A stretch of DNA of 64,000 nucleotides from Schistosoma haematobium (GCF_000699445.3 NC_067197.1:4284152-4348151); one strand, 5' to 3'. Numbered from the stretch's first letter, positions 12,725 to 26,482 are shown. A program made the numbers and translations. Notes: generated by a model not told the origin, from the letters alone.

Positions 12725-13069
12725 GCTTTAATCGACATTATATTTTTGGTACAATATAGAATTCTCAGCGCAAAGTATTTCAACAAGTTTCCGTTTCTTA
12801 CTTTTTGGTCGGTCCTGGCGATAAATATTGAGCGATCGCCAGTTAGTTGTTAGCAGTCCAGTAAATGAACATCTGAATAATGTACATTGTTTTCGTTGTA
12901 TATTGCCAGCAACCACATTGTCTCTTATTGAGTTTTTTGTAACTTTGACAACGAAAGGTTGTACACTCTTCAGAAACGCAGCAGAATAGTATATGCGATT
13001 AATAAACATAATGATATATTAGAACAAACGAAAATAGATAACTTGTTGAAATATCTAGATGGCAGGAAC

Positions 13070-13340
13070 AGGTAGCTCAGATGCTCAAGTAGGCTGCCAC
13101 TAGTCTAGATGACTCGACATTGTGTGCACCTTGCTGACGAGTGGCAAGTAGCATAAAGTCTAGAGTTTCCTGTTGGCTACCTCCAATCATTATCTTATCT
13201 CAACAAAGTGCACACAATGTCGAGTCATTTAGACTAATGACCACATTGCAACTTGATTGATAGGATTCGATCTGCACTAAGAAGGACCCTGACATACATA
13301 ACATTGATCACTATCCAGTGATCAATCAATTTTAAATCAG
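13070..13340 (+). mobile_element. SINE family 2 fragment with decayed hammerhead in a fold-back
   Basis: The plus strand carries caccttgctgacgagtggca followed by AGTAGCATAAAG, corresponding to the hammerhead of the 34.4-kb copy with the GAAA box lost. It is bracketed by inverted copies of gactcgacattgtgtgcac (13113-13131 and 13208-13226). The right part matches the outer region of the family (gatcaatcaattttaaatc). Confidence 0.6.
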
Positions 13341-14107
13341 CTATCTTTGTGTATGTATGTGTGTACATATGAATCGAATCCGTTGATTACTAGTCACCAT
13401 CATGCATAAAAAAGTACAAATATCTGGTTGAAATTAATTTTATTAATTTGTTGCATTTGTTTATATGCCCACTTTATATGATCATGGGACTGGGTGGTTT
13501 ATATCTCAACAAAAAAAGGGGAAAAAAAGAGAAAACAATAATAAAAGAACACCTGGTCATTGAGCTATAGAACTATATTAACATTCTATATTCAAATTCT
13601 TTAATATCCACTAATGAACTTAATTTAATCTTATATAATGGTGTAGATGTATCACATAAATTAATTATTGTACACAATATGCTACCATGACAACAACAAC
13701 AACAAATACATTTTAAAGGTCGAAATAAAACACAAAAAAATTTTTTTTTAAGTATTATAATGAAGTAATAATTAACTGGTATTCATCACAGAATTAAAAT
13801 ATCTTAAGGGTTAAGTTAAAGAAAGAGACCTAATGAAGCATACTAGTTATGCCAAGAATGAAGAGATAGAGTTGATGCTATTTAGGAATTCTTAAGAGTA
13901 ACCAATCAGAATACGGTAGATGTGTAATGGTTAAAGGTTAAAAAAAGAAAAGAAAGAAGGAATGAGTCATCAACTTGAATTAACGATTTACATTAAGGTT
14001 ATTAGGGAAATGTGAATAGGTCAGGCTTCTGATGCATAAATAAGTTACTGAATAAAGATTTAATATTATTTTGGGGTTTATTGCTTAGTGGTTTGTCTAC
14101 AATCATA
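13341..14107. other. Spacer of the inverted duplication, no gene recognised
   Basis: AT-rich sequence between the arms. No domain-like reading and no other repeat recognised. Confidence 0.5.
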
Positions 14108-14560
14108 TTAGAGACTGTGTTTCTGTAGATCATCATTAAAACATGGAGAACTAATACAACCATCATTGAAAAATGTACAAGTATTTATAAACAATTGTCT
14201 ACGTAAGATACGGAATGTTCGTTGACCGGATAGTCTGAGCAACAACCTACTATGGAAAAGAACAAACCAGCTTCCATCTGAAGAGGAAATTAGGAAAAGA
14301 CGTTTGAGGTGGATAGGACACACCTTGTGGACATCATCAAACTGAATCACGAGACAGGTCCTAAATTGTAATCGTGAAGGTAAACGGAAAAATGGAAGGC
14401 CGAAGAACACAATTTGTCGAGAATTGGAAGCAGACATGAAAAGAATGAATAGCAAGTGGAAAGAACTGTAAAGGATTGACCAAGACAGAGTTGGATGGAA
14501 AATGGTGGTGATTAACCTCTGCTCCTCCATGAGGGGTAACAGGCGTAAGTAAGTAAATAA
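14108..14560 (+). mobile_element. RTE-like 3' end (family A), inverted copy
   Basis: Plus-strand counterpart of the 11190-11640 fragment, ending in the gtaagtaagtaaataat tail. Non-coding because of frameshifts and stops. Confidence 0.85.
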
Positions 14561-15406
14561 TTAATACATAATTCACAATGCTTATCATAAACAGTGAGAC
14601 AGATGACTGAATTTGAAATTATGAAATATTGTATATGAAGCTAAATAGATTAATGGTATCATGCTTGCAATTGATACTTAAAACTTCGGAATTGGATCTT
14701 ACATAGAGCGAGTGAGGTGTATATTAATGAACCGGTTCTGAATGAGGGTAACTTGTTCAACAATATGACATTAATAACGAATTTAAGTGATCATCTAGAT
14801 TCATCAGTTTATTATGTAACTGAAGATGGGATACGAAAGAACAGGTTGTAAATTTCTAGTCTTCATGTTGAAATCGACAATAATATAGGGTCACATTCAA
14901 CAGATGAGTCTAAAACATAATGAAATGTTCTTGTTGGATTTCCATGTTAGTAATAATTCAAACAAATGTTTATATCTTTCTATTGGTTATTTTATGCAGA
15001 GGTAAGGCTATTCAATACTATCAGTAAGAGTAGGCTTGGATTAATTAATTAATTCATTCATTCATTTGACCTTTGAATTTTCCAGTTTATAAAGTTGGGT
15101 GAAAAGGTTATTTGGTGTCTGGGTTTTCTTCTCTCAATATTCATGTACTTTTTGAATCGATCAACAAATCTTCTATAGGTGATTTTCACCATGGAATGAT
15201 TTTATTTTTGGGATATCATTGAAGATCAATAATCGTTGGATATGTATTTCGTTTTAGTTGATTAAAACTGATCAATAATATGCACACTTAGTGTGGTGTC
15301 GATAGATGTGAGTATTATGTAACAGTAATGGGAAGCAGAATGTTTGGCATGCGAAGGTTGAGCAGACCGAATTGAATAGAAGGGAATGTAAACAGAGAGT
15401 TATTAT
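14108..15406. repeat. Right arm of 1.3-kb inverted duplication
   Basis: Reverse complement of 10345-11642. It holds a single copy of the 700-bp unit, so the tandem expansion is confined to the left arm. The arm begins exactly at the 700-bp unit boundary (corresponding to 11642). Confidence 0.9.
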
Positions 15407-17785
15407 GATAGCTATAGAGGAACAAGTAAGTTTGAGACAATTGATGGAAGATTCGGAAAGGAAGTGTTTAACGTATGGTACTCACATTTTACTAACGATC
15501 TCCGTAATTTTGCATTGAAAATAAATTGGTTGCCCCCACATGAGTTTTCGTTTACTAAACTACGACCATGACAGGGATCGAACATATATTCCTCAAGTCT
15601 GCACATTAAGACCATGATTAGAACCTCATTTCATTAATCTTTCAGTCCACACTGTCCAATTATTTTCAGTTATCTGTTTATATATATTTATATTGCCTAC
15701 GTATTCTAAGATTTCTTATTAACCTAGTTGCTGAGTAACATAAGAGAAGTAACATTATTTCGGAAGCAATGTTTATTAGTCATTTAGCCAGGCAATAATC
15801 TGCCGGTCACAAATTCTAACTAAAGTCTAGAAAACATATATCGAAGGTAGTTACTGATGAGTTCGTGATTATCTCCTGATTAAGTGATTTGTGAAAGTTA
15901 ATTTACTTTAGAAATAGTCACCTTTAAGGAATGATATTCATTCAATGCAACATAACTATCTGATGTTCCTTAGCATTATTAGCTTATTACATTTTTCATC
16001 ATATTCAGAATATATTCCAAACACACTCAGTAGTTGTCATGGAAAGCATATCGGAATACATTGACTGATTATTGATTTTTTTTTTCAAAATTTTATCTTA
16101 TTTTCCATTAACAAAGAAAATATTTAATAGTGGAATGAACTCACTTTTGTCTCATTAGAATACTGTTTTAATTCTATTCATTTGTATACGTGTAATGAGT
16201 TAGTTAATGAATGAATGAATGAATGAATGAGTTGGCTTAGAGACAGAAAGGTTTAAATCATTCATTATCAATAATATTCTACATTCTTTTATCCATAGAC
16301 TATGATTTAATAATTGAATGAGAAAGAAAAGAAAACTGAACAATTTCTTTTCTAAATTACTGTATCTAATTAATTTTCATTCATAAATTGGGTTACCTAA
16401 TTGATATTGATATTAGTAAGCATAGTAAGCATGAGATTTTCATTATGGTGTATAATCATTTAAAGTTCAGTATTATCTCTCCGGTTTCTTTTTTCTCAAA
16501 TAATCTCTACTACACTGGAGAGGATACTACTTACAAGTAATTTCAATCATTCATATAAAGTTATAAGTAACTGAATAGTGTTTTCTTTAAAGGCTAAGAC
16601 ATTGACAAATCTATGCATTCAGCCTAGACAACAAATTCTGATTTAAGATTAATCTTATGACCTATCTCATCTATGTTTAGTAATGGAGGAAAAATAGGTG
16701 TTTGTCATGTTATTTGATCTGATTGATTTCTGTAGCCATTTTGGTACATGTTTAGATATTCTAATATGCAAATTATGATTAATCCTTCCGGTGTACATAT
16801 GGCCACATACACCCACTCATGTAATTTGCTTAACGCAGTGAAATATGACTTTATCATTCAGATGCACTTTTTTTTTGTTTGTTTCTGAAACATGGACATT
16901 GACTAACAAACAAACTGTTTTAGATGGAATAGTCGTTTTTATGTGTATCATGTTTGCCATTTATTTACCATTTTGATATGATGGTATACTATGATATTTT
17001 GTATGAAATTATAATTGTTATGTATATATGATTATACAGTTTATTTTAATTCGAATGCAATTCTCATATTTACATTCACGATCATCACTTATACATCTGG
17101 AGTTACTAGTGTACGTTTTAGATATATCTGGGAATTTCTATTCTATATAATGCACACATTGTAGTGAAGGCGAACACAGGTGAGGACAACCGAATTATAT
17201 TTAGCACAACATTACCATACTATATTACCTAATTAGCAAAATATTCAATCATTGTCTCGGACTTCATTGTTCTTGCATTTCTAAACTAATTGCTTTCTAT
17301 TCCTGTTCTTACTTTCTTGATCTTTCAAATCTTCTGCTGCTAGACATTACATTCTTGACTCGCATTATATACTACTTATGTCAATATAAGTAGCACTCAC
17401 CACAACATTACTATCATTAATTATATACATCTGATAAAAAAGTGAACTACATAACTAATAGATTGTCATTTAGAAAAAACTTCACTCTCTGTTGTGTTTT
17501 ACCGTTAAACTAACATTCTCTTTAATGTTAATCATTCAATGAGAAAGTATCAAAATGATTTGTTAGAGTGAAAAAGCTTATCACTAAAATTGTACATCAC
17601 AATAAAAAAGTACTATTTTATCCTGTACAAATTATTCTGTATATTATTTCGATAATGGGAAGATACAACCAGAGATGGAATCCAAGATGTTTAATTTTCT
17701 TAATGAACGCTAAACCATTAGGATCAATGAATTATTGTTTTGCAGTGTATATATTTTCAGTATCAGTTAATTTAGGATAATAGCT
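15407..17785. other. No gene recognised
   Basis: A (GAAT)n run lies near 16207-16231. A tRNA-like but degenerate stretch occurs on the minus strand near 15540-15610 and is too poor to call a tRNA. The rest is AT-rich without domain-like readings. Confidence 0.4.
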
Positions 17786-18684
17786 TGTAGGGCCAATGAA
17801 ATGTCATTGAGCCCTAGCCAAATCACCGGCAGTTGGGTCATTGAATATCGAACAAATAATCGATCCTCGTCAAGGTCAAGGACAACCAACGCACATCAGT
17901 TAATGGTACGCTATGGACTGACCCATGCGGTGGTGGTCTTGCTTTCGCTTGTATCTACATTAACTAATATATTTCTGTAATAACGTCCATGTGTTGTACA
18001 TATTATAAATTGTAGGCTGTTTACCCTGTTAATGTATACGTTAACGATACCGCCAATTAGAGACCAGTGAATTATCTGTCGGATCAATGACACGTAAAGC
18101 CCATACGAGCAGTCTAGAGTCCTGATTGGCCCTGCTTTCTGCCTAGACCTGCCTGTTAGAGTCCAGAACACCAATCTCAGCCTCTGCAATATGAATCATT
18201 TATTTCAAATATACGGGGTTTATTTACCAACCAGATAGACCACACCGTACCATAAAATATGAAACAACGTTTGTACAAGAGTTAGCCAAATGTGGCTGGG
18301 AATGTGAGAGGTAGTAATTAATAGACAGGGTATAATTCAAGAATGGTAAGTCGTATAATAACAGTTCATAGGTTAAAATAAAGCTTATGATAAGAGAGAC
18401 ATGAATATGAATAGTTTAGTTAATTAACAATCATACGATAAAAATATACGTATACTATTGGTCCATAAATGGATCCCAAAAGTTACCATTCACTATTCTT
18501 ATTGGGACATAACAATACAGTCTTCAAAGAATCTATATTACCTCGATACGTCGATGGGGCAATCCACTTAAGGTGCTAACCGCGAGGTGTGACCTTGACG
18601 TTAACTAGTTCGTCACATTATTCCCGTCTTACTGTAGTAGGCCCCCAATCATTCGACACAGATCATCTACTCTGATGATCTACA
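17786..18684 (+). mobile_element. Interspersed element family D, long copy (candidate solo LTR)
   Basis: Starts TGTAGGGCCAATGAAATG and ends GATGATCTACA. Shortened relatives lie at 41322-41705 (minus) and 51677-51990 (plus), sharing about 140 bp at the left and 170 bp at the right. The TG...CA ends and 4-bp target duplications at the other two copies fit a solo LTR or a small non-autonomous element. Here the flanks are AGCT and AACT, one mismatch. No coding capacity. Confidence 0.6.
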
Positions 18685-19431
18685 AACTCAACAATCATCC
18701 AGTTCCATAAGTAGTAACTGTTTCTTCCAAATTTTTTTATCATAAAGATTGAATTAATTCCTCACAGAGAATGATGAAATAGGGTGCACATAAATGATAT
18801 GAAAGTGATACATATTACAAGGTGAAAAAGTAAATAAGCTAATGAATATTTGTTTAATGTTACTCCATCCATAAGGCCAAATCTCATCATAGAAGAAATT
18901 CTATCATAGATGATCAGTGACGTAATTGTTCAAGCTTATCTATTTTGGCAATATGATGGAGTCACAATGACTGGAACACTTGTTTTTTAGGATTCTAGCA
19001 CATCAGAAAGGTCATTCAGAGAGTGCTAAAACCAAAAGCATTAAATTAACAGTCTAAGGGTGAAGTTGTACTATTGACAAGTATTAAGGTGTAGTGGTGA
19101 TGGTAATAAGATATTTCCTATAGATATCTATCAGCTCTAACAATGATGCCCTACAACAAGAGGAGTCATAAAATTTTGTTTTTTGTTAAAATTACCATAC
19201 CTCAGTTTTCTTTAAGGACTCCAGTGGATATTTCTCAACGCTGCACTTTTTCATTACCACATAAGAAATTGTTGCCTACTATTACATTTTTTTAGTATTG
19301 ATTGTAGTTATTTAAAGTTTCTTATAGTTATGTATGAGGTAGTGTAAGATCATTATTTTTCATAAGAATCAAAGAGTTTTTATAGTATAAATCACTAAAT
19401 GATCTTAACTAGACATGTACATCATTGAATG
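18685..19431. other. No gene recognised
   Basis: AT-rich, stops in all frames, no recognised repeat. Confidence 0.4.
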
Positions 19432-19615
19432 AAGGCTCAGTAGTCTTGTGATTAAAAGTTCGAGTGCGAAACCGAAGGTCTTAGGCTTGATTCTCTACTG
19501 CGAGGTTGTGATTGCATACTCTCCAAGAGTCTCATGCTAAGACCAAATATCTATCTAGTCCTTAAAGGTTCTCATTCGGTAGTTTGGCTACAATTCCTTC
19601 ATGAGTTAAACTAAG
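19432..19615 (+). mobile_element. Very decayed SM-alpha-like SINE
   Basis: Retains a head-like stretch (ggctcagtagtcttgtgatt), a B-box-like stretch (ggcttgattctcta) and a hammerhead relic (agagtctcatgctaagacca). The core and the GAAA box are destroyed. Confidence 0.55.
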
Positions 19616-20344
19616 AGAATTCTTTTTTAATCACTATGACTCCCCCTAAATTAATAATTAAAAAAAATCGATGATATCATTACAGTCATTTATGTTAGGA
19701 TGAGTCATCCAAAGCAACAATGAAATTCATTCCAACCTAAAAGAGAAAATAGTAAATGTTTATCGATTACTTTCTTATTACTAGTCTTAGTTTCTGTCTT
19801 TTTTTTCTCTAGAAAATTTATTCATGTGATATTGATTAGTAAATTCAACATGTTGGGTGGTAACATGAAATCAACAGAATAAATTGATTTATGCATGAAA
19901 CAATGAAAAAAAAGAAGTGTGATCAGAAAACGATACAGTTAGGTACACAAAAATTCCTATTGAGTTTTCTCATGAGTAGATGCATATTCATTTGTACCAT
20001 TTGATTGTGTGTGTGTGTGTAACTGGGTATATACACCTATTTATCATTTGGAATTATTCACTGTGTTTTTAACATGGATTGTTGAGATAAAGATGTATGG
20101 TGACGTCTTTTATATTAATGAATTAAAATTATGTGCTTTAATTTAATTTGAAAGGGATGCATGAATATCCAGCTAAAGAGTTCTAAACAGGGTGAAATGT
20201 ATATTCTGGATCCTATTGCTAGCTATATCCCATCTGTTCTACTGAACTTAGTTGTTTCGGCTGGTGTAAACTATGTGGACAGAGTTCATAATACTTATAT
20301 GAAATAAATGGAATGGGGATGGTATTTCATCTCGTTTGAATCTC

Positions 20345-20445
20345 GTCAGATGATTGTTCTTGCATCTCGTAATCGAGATTCACTCGAAGATTCGAATCAA
20401 GTACTCCATCACGTTATCCACTTAGCTACTGAGTTCAAATGAGTA
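20345..20445 (-). mobile_element. tRNA-related SINE head, decayed
   Basis: On the minus strand, ctcagtagctaagtggataa followed by cttgattcgaatct resembles the A and B boxes of a tRNA-derived head. No hammerhead part is attached and the fold is not that of a functional tRNA. Confidence 0.4.
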
Positions 20446-20542
20446 CTTACTTGTACAGTGTACATGGGTTTTAATTCAATTCGAAATGGTTTTGGATTAT
20501 CCTCTTGTTTATATTTTGATTGAAATTTGATCATTCATAGTT

Positions 20543-20691
20543 GGTATATGTGCATCCTGCTAAGATTGCCTCAATATAATCATTATGATACAAGTCCTGG
20601 ATTCCACTAATATCCATGTTGCATCTGTTCTATATAAACTTATATCATATTGGTTAATATAGAGGTCATCTTCACAGGATGCACATATACC
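20543..20691. repeat. 17-bp perfect inverted repeat with 115-bp spacer
   Basis: GGTATATGTGCATCCTG at 20543-20559 is matched by its reverse complement at 20675-20691. GCTAAGA also occurs downstream of both arms. Origin unknown. Confidence 0.7.
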
Positions 20692-23600
20692 CGCTAAGAC
20701 TGATTAAATTCTAGTCAACATAGCAACAATGGAATGAAACAACCCATTACAAGTTAAATAAGAGTCCACATTAGTTTTAGAGCACAGGTAACATGACTCA
20801 AAATTGATGACAGCAGTGGAGCTGTATTTATTATTTGTATTTCACCACATACATACATACACACACCTTGAGTTTTAATATTTATACCCGATGGCTTGTT
20901 CATGCGTTTGGATCATTTATTTTTTAACTGTACAAACATTCCAGTTTGAATTTCTTGTTTCATGTTTGTTTTGATTGAATAATTATGAAATGCGAGGTGT
21001 ATGTATTTACGAGCAATTATAAATGGGTTATAAGTTATTTTGATATTAAATATTGGAAAAGAAACACTGTCGTTTTGTCCCATTTTACTATCAAGTTGTG
21101 TAACCGCTTTCTTCTAACCCTTGTCGAACCATAATAGAGTATGTTCTTGTATCCGAATTGAAAGCAAACACTGATCACTGCCGGTGTACCTTGGTCCACA
21201 AGAGTACATGTGACAAGGTAGATGAAGATTCTGTTATTTCTAATTCATTGGTTCGTACCTTATTATTTTCTTCTTTTTTTTGTACTGATGTAGTTTGCCA
21301 AATGTGTACCAGGTCCAATATGTATTATTTTTATAACTTATAGACTAAGATAGAGATACCATGAATGTTCAGACTAGTGACTCACGTGATAAAGAAGGTT
21401 TACTCAAAGTTCTATTGGAAATCACAACATTGGTAGAGTTTGTCAAGTCAAAAGTGAGATATAATATTTACTAATAACATTCATTTAGGATGATCACGAA
21501 ATTTGACTACAATTGGTGAATGTACACCAATGACCACTCAATCATATCATGGTGTTGTGCTAACTAAAAGACCTCTAGGTTTTCGTTTTTATGTCATGTG
21601 AGAGTGTGTTGTGTATTTGTTATCAGTCGGCAAGCACGAAAGATTAACTGAAAATCCGTTATTAACATTTTTTATATAATATTAGGATAATTCTCGTCAT
21701 AAACTAGCGTCCTCAGGGAAGCCGGTGGAAATCAGGGAGCAATAGACATTTACTTCGTTTTGGGTAATAGCTCTATTTTGATAACTTGAAATGAACATGT
21801 CAAATCCTTGTTCTAATATCAGCTCCATCCGCCATAATAAATGAAATCTTACCATCTGTTTTTTTTTCAACCCTGGAACGTATATACTACTGCATTTCGA
21901 TCAATACTAGCTTCCTATTCATCGACGATCATTAGATTGTCAACAGATTATTTTGATAAAGTGTATTGGAAGTCTGGTATCCGAATTATCACCAGATTCC
22001 CCCTTGTTAAAACAGGGCTTGCAACATTGGGAAAATTAATAAAGTCACAACCCACCTAGTTGTATCTCTTAGTTTAAAATATAACTTGTGTGGTAGTGCT
22101 TACACCATGGATTGATTTTAACTACACAGTCATTGCAAGGCACGACTCAAGAGATGTCTATTTCATTCAACTCCTGGCATGGATTGAACCCAAAACTTCA
22201 GATTTCATAGCTAATTTATGACCTGTAGATCACCGAAGTGGAATTTAGCATTTCTTATCTTCAAATTCTATTAACTTACGATATTGCCTGACTGTTCATT
22301 ATCTATTGATTGAAATAGATGGAGCTAGATAATAGAGTTCCAAGTAATTAAGCAAACATCAGTTCCTTGATTATGTTGTTAAAAGCAATCATAATATGTA
22401 ATATTGTATGGACATCCACCTAGCATAAGATTTGCTTTAATGCTCATGCTTCGAGTTTACATATGATTTACTTCTATTTAAAAAAGGTACAAAATTGAAC
22501 TAGACATTCATGACAGTATGTTAACCAAGTATATTGATTAATTATTGATTAGTATTATAGTATACAGTGTTTTGGAATGCAGTACATATGATAAATACTA
22601 AGATGCTTTAATCATAAATAAGATAGAAGCATGTAATCCGTGTAATTTTTCCGTTAGTCATAAAGACAGAAACGTGCTGCTGTTATTGTCACATGTCGGT
22701 AATACTGGTGTTTTTTTTAATCCTTGGCATCGATTCTCAATACAGTACAACAGTTGATTCTTTGTGTATATGTTACTAATGATGATTATGTCACTTTGTC
22801 AGTAGAAAATATTGAATTTTCTACATCGGAAACACTTTTGTTTGATTTCTGCTATCTAGAATGACGTGTCTGTATTTTTTAACACTGCGTTAATGCCTAC
22901 AGTGACCATTTACATATATGTGTGCATGTTTCTGATTCTAATTGAGTTACCATTATTAAGGTGACGATTTAGTTTTGATTATTAATTTACACAATGGGAT
23001 AACTTTGCTATACTGTGGTTAGGTATAGGATACTGGGTAAGGTTGAGAAATCGATTGATGAGGCTATGAAACTTCATCGATTGAGGTATTTAAATATATA
23101 TAATTCATGTTCCAACCTCGATTATCAGTGTTGGATCTAATAGATTGGAAGAAAACTAGGAGAGAATAATCAATATGTGGTATCAGCCTATAGAATTGGT
23201 GATTGTTATTACAAGTTATATTGGTAGTCGAAGAGTACTTTGTTGGAGTCTGAGTGATCAGTGGTTGAAAATGTTTGATGGCATGAATCGGAATCGGTAG
23301 CACTGAGTCAGATTTATTCTCACATTAACTTCGTGATACTGACTTTCAGTATTCTTCCATTCATTCGTTTTCATCCCTTCTACTCAAACCATACTCTCAA
23401 TGTCCAGTTTTCCTAATTATCATTACTACTACACTTATTTCGACTTCTTTGGTGTTCATCTTCTTAGTTTTCATCTTGTCGAATTGATATGATATTATAA
23501 ATTGAGCTGATATAGATATGGGCTAGGCGCTAAGTTAGCTAGAAAATTATTAAAAGCCCAGATGTATTAGATGACTATTTCGAAATAGTATATTATCCTC

Positions 23601-23810
23601 AATGGCAGTGGGTATTCACGAATTGAATGATGTTGGAAATGTTAAGTGCTAGGTGTATTCTAATGGTCTAAATGGTAGCATGGTTTCTACAAAACATGAA
23701 AGCCTTAACTTAAATTACTTATTCACTTTTTGTTACGCCTGGTGCTCCATGGTTCTCTGACCACGGATCTCCAAACAACTCTATCCTTTGCTCTCCTTTC
23801 CAACTGTTGC
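20692..23810. other. No gene recognised
   Basis: About 3.1 kb with only short open stretches (for example 21158-21343, 21841-22059, 23064-23303). None has a domain I recognise or codon use unlike the background. A weak tRNA-like relic is visible on the minus strand near 22185-22245. Confidence 0.35.
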
Positions 23811-23814
23811 CGAT

Positions 23815-24075
23815 TGTCAGTATAGGGGTTGTGGAGATTATTAAGTTTTTGATTGAGATCATCAACCGATTGATGTCAGACCACCATGGAAAACCTGGAA
23901 GCACTGGATGGCCATTCCGTCTTATTGTGGGACTCCTCAGCAGTGTGCATCCACAATCCCACCTCACGAGATTCAAACCCAGAGCCTTCGGTCTCGCGCG
24001 CGAACGCTTAACTTCTAGACCACTAAGCTGACTGGCATCTAACGGTGTTAATATCTATCCTCAACCAATCTACGA
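23815..24075 (-). mobile_element. SM-alpha-like SINE with long 3' extension
   Basis: Minus-strand copy closely parallel to 8640-8885, including head, hammerhead region and extension. The hammerhead has CTGAGGA, but the GAAA box reads GGAA, so cleavage is unlikely. Similarity to the 8.6-kb copy continues past the head to about 24225. Confidence 0.75.
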
Positions 24076-24219
24076 AATCGCGCAACCATCTTCCATTTTA
24101 CTGTGATAGATACCTGTCTCTACCCGACACTGATTAGCTCCATTGGTCACGACTTCTCAGTAGAACTCTGAGAATTGCCTCACAAATCTAGTCACTATTG
24201 AGCACATGTTATTTATGAA

Positions 24220-24290
24220 TATAGAGGTTGTGGAGATTATTAAGTTTTTTTATTGAGATCATAATATCATGTTGCCAATTGCTATTCATT
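24220..24290 (-). mobile_element. SINE 3'-extension fragment followed by RTE-like scrap
   Basis: ggttgtggagattattaagt repeats the extension of the 23.8-kb SINE. Directly beyond it, gccaattgctattcattctt resembles the family A RTE tail. Confidence 0.45.
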
Positions 24291-24367
24291 CTTTTCATAT
24301 ATGCCTCTGATTCCCAGCACGATGTATTCCTTTTATCCTGAAGGTCCTAGTTTAATAAAAAATACAA

Positions 24368-24369
24368 TG

Positions 24370-24404
<35 letters not shown>
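24368..24404. repeat. (AAT)n microsatellite
   Basis: About 12 AAT units. Confidence 0.85.
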
Positions 24405-24405
<1 letters not shown>

Positions 24406-25875
24406 GCGGTTAGAGGCGTGCACTTTAGTGGGTTTTGACATGATTGCGAAACGGCTTTGCAGCTCTCCATTGATTTCCAATGTTTGCTTAGCTTAATTCA
24501 GCCAATAGTATAAACTAGATAATGTTGTCATGGCGACCGCTAAATCGGTTGTTAGTATTTAAATTTAAACACTATCTGATCCAACCTAGATTTAATCAGA
24601 AATTTTCGAAATTTAATACATTGTTGATTGAGGGATAGATACATTCAAGTGTTAGGTAATGTTGAGGCCATTCAATGTAAATGTTCTGGTAAAATTTTTT
24701 TAATGATTATACATCCACTAATGTTTTTAGGATGCATAGTTGCGATTGTAACGCATTCAAAAAACTTACTCAACTGAATTAAAGCTTTATTTACCAAATT
24801 GTCTTGACCTAATTCTCATAACACTACTCTAATTGTTACTGGTTGGATTCTGTGGTAGTTTTTGCAGAGGTTGACTCACATTTTCTTTGTCCTTATTTAT
24901 ATCAGTTTATCTCACATGTCGGTTTCTCCCGAAACTTACTTTAACTATAACGTGTACCCATTAATTAGACTGAAATTTATCACTAACCAGATATTACGTT
25001 ATCAGAAGGCTTTCTACTTACAATATTCTGGTGTTAAAGTAACGTGACATTGAGCACTCAGAGATCAATCAACGTAAATATCTCAATCCATCAAGAAGCC
25101 ATTTGTGACCCGAATAGCTGGGCGGTAAAGTATTCGATTGTTAAACTGGCTTACTGATGTTTAAGTCCATTAGAGAACCTCAAGATTGAAGATGCAGCTT
25201 GATGATGAACTATTTTTTCTGATCGTCTTTAATTATTCCCGGGAATAGTCTTCAGAATCCAGGGAAAATACTGAAAAACTTCAACGAACCAAAACTTTCC
25301 GGAAACTTTCAAGATAAATCTAGAAAACGGAGGAGTATATTTTCCTTAAGCTGATCGAAAAACTACAGATTTTGTTTCCCAAAAGCTTCTGAAGCCTCAG
25401 CGTCATACATAACATCATAAATACCCCGATTATTGTGTACCATCTCACTTTTGAACCGATGAATACTTTATTTGTTTGACATCCAGTTTTTTGTTCGGGG
25501 TTCAAGAGTAACCGACTTCTGTGGACGAGGAACCAGTAGAGAAGTTGAATGTCCAAGCTTTCAAAACCGAATGATTTCAGACTTTATTCCACAAATTTTG
25601 TTGTCTTTGCGCTGTTCAAAGTTATGGAGAGAACCAAATATATGAAAAATCATCAATTAATCTAATAAATATTCTTAAAATTCAAATAAATAGAAAAGTT
25701 TTACATTGATTGCTTCCGAGAGTTTACCATAAGACGTTAGAAAAAATTCATGGTACAGGCGGATGATTTCAATGAAGTTTCGTTTCCTGAACTAGACGGT
25801 TAAATGGTAAGGCTTTCATTGTTCATTATAACATCATCAGAATACGCTTCAACATCAAACACATATAAATATATC
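24405..25875. other. No gene recognised
   Basis: AT-rich. The minus-strand open stretch 25320-25556 has no recognised domain. Confidence 0.35.
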
Positions 25876-25879
25876 AATA

Positions 25880-26080
25880 GTTGTGATCATGAGTCAATTA
25901 AAGCTAGACCACCATGGAAAACCTGGAAGAACTGGACGACCGTTTTGTCCTTTTATGGGACTCCTCAACAGTGCGCATCCCTCATCACGAGATTCGAACC
26001 CAGGACCTATCAGTCTCGCGCGCGAACGCTTAACCACTAGAACACTGAGCCGGCATCCATGACTCATGATCTCAACTATT
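25880..26080 (-). mobile_element. SM-alpha-like SINE, hammerhead inactive
   Basis: Complete minus-strand copy: head with clear A box (ggctcagtgttctagtggtt) and B box (gggttcgaatctcg), then the hammerhead region and tail. The core is TTGAGGA and the GAAA box is AAAA after the helix II strand, so two invariant positions are lost. Confidence 0.8.
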
Positions 26081-26482
26081 GAAATTCCTATAATATCCAG
26101 AAAAACCCCTTCAGACACAAATGTATGTTTGTGCAAATAATGTTACTTTATGCATGAATAATATCTCATCTCAGTTATATACCTACTTAGAACTAGTAAA
26201 TAAACCAGAATAACTATTCATCGTTTTAAAAAATCAATCCTATTCAGTGAACCACCTAAATAAGGGAATAACAATTCACCTCTAGTGTTTACATACACAC
26301 AATGTCTTAAAATGTGTATTTATCCAGTAATTAGGGAATAGTTTGACTTGTTAGTCGAAATACTTAAATTTGTTTAGGTAAACAAATTATACATTTATGA
26401 TATTTACGAGAAGTTGACTGATGATTTATCTGATGGTATATTTCATTCAGTGAAAAATAGAATATTGGAAACTGGTCATGAG

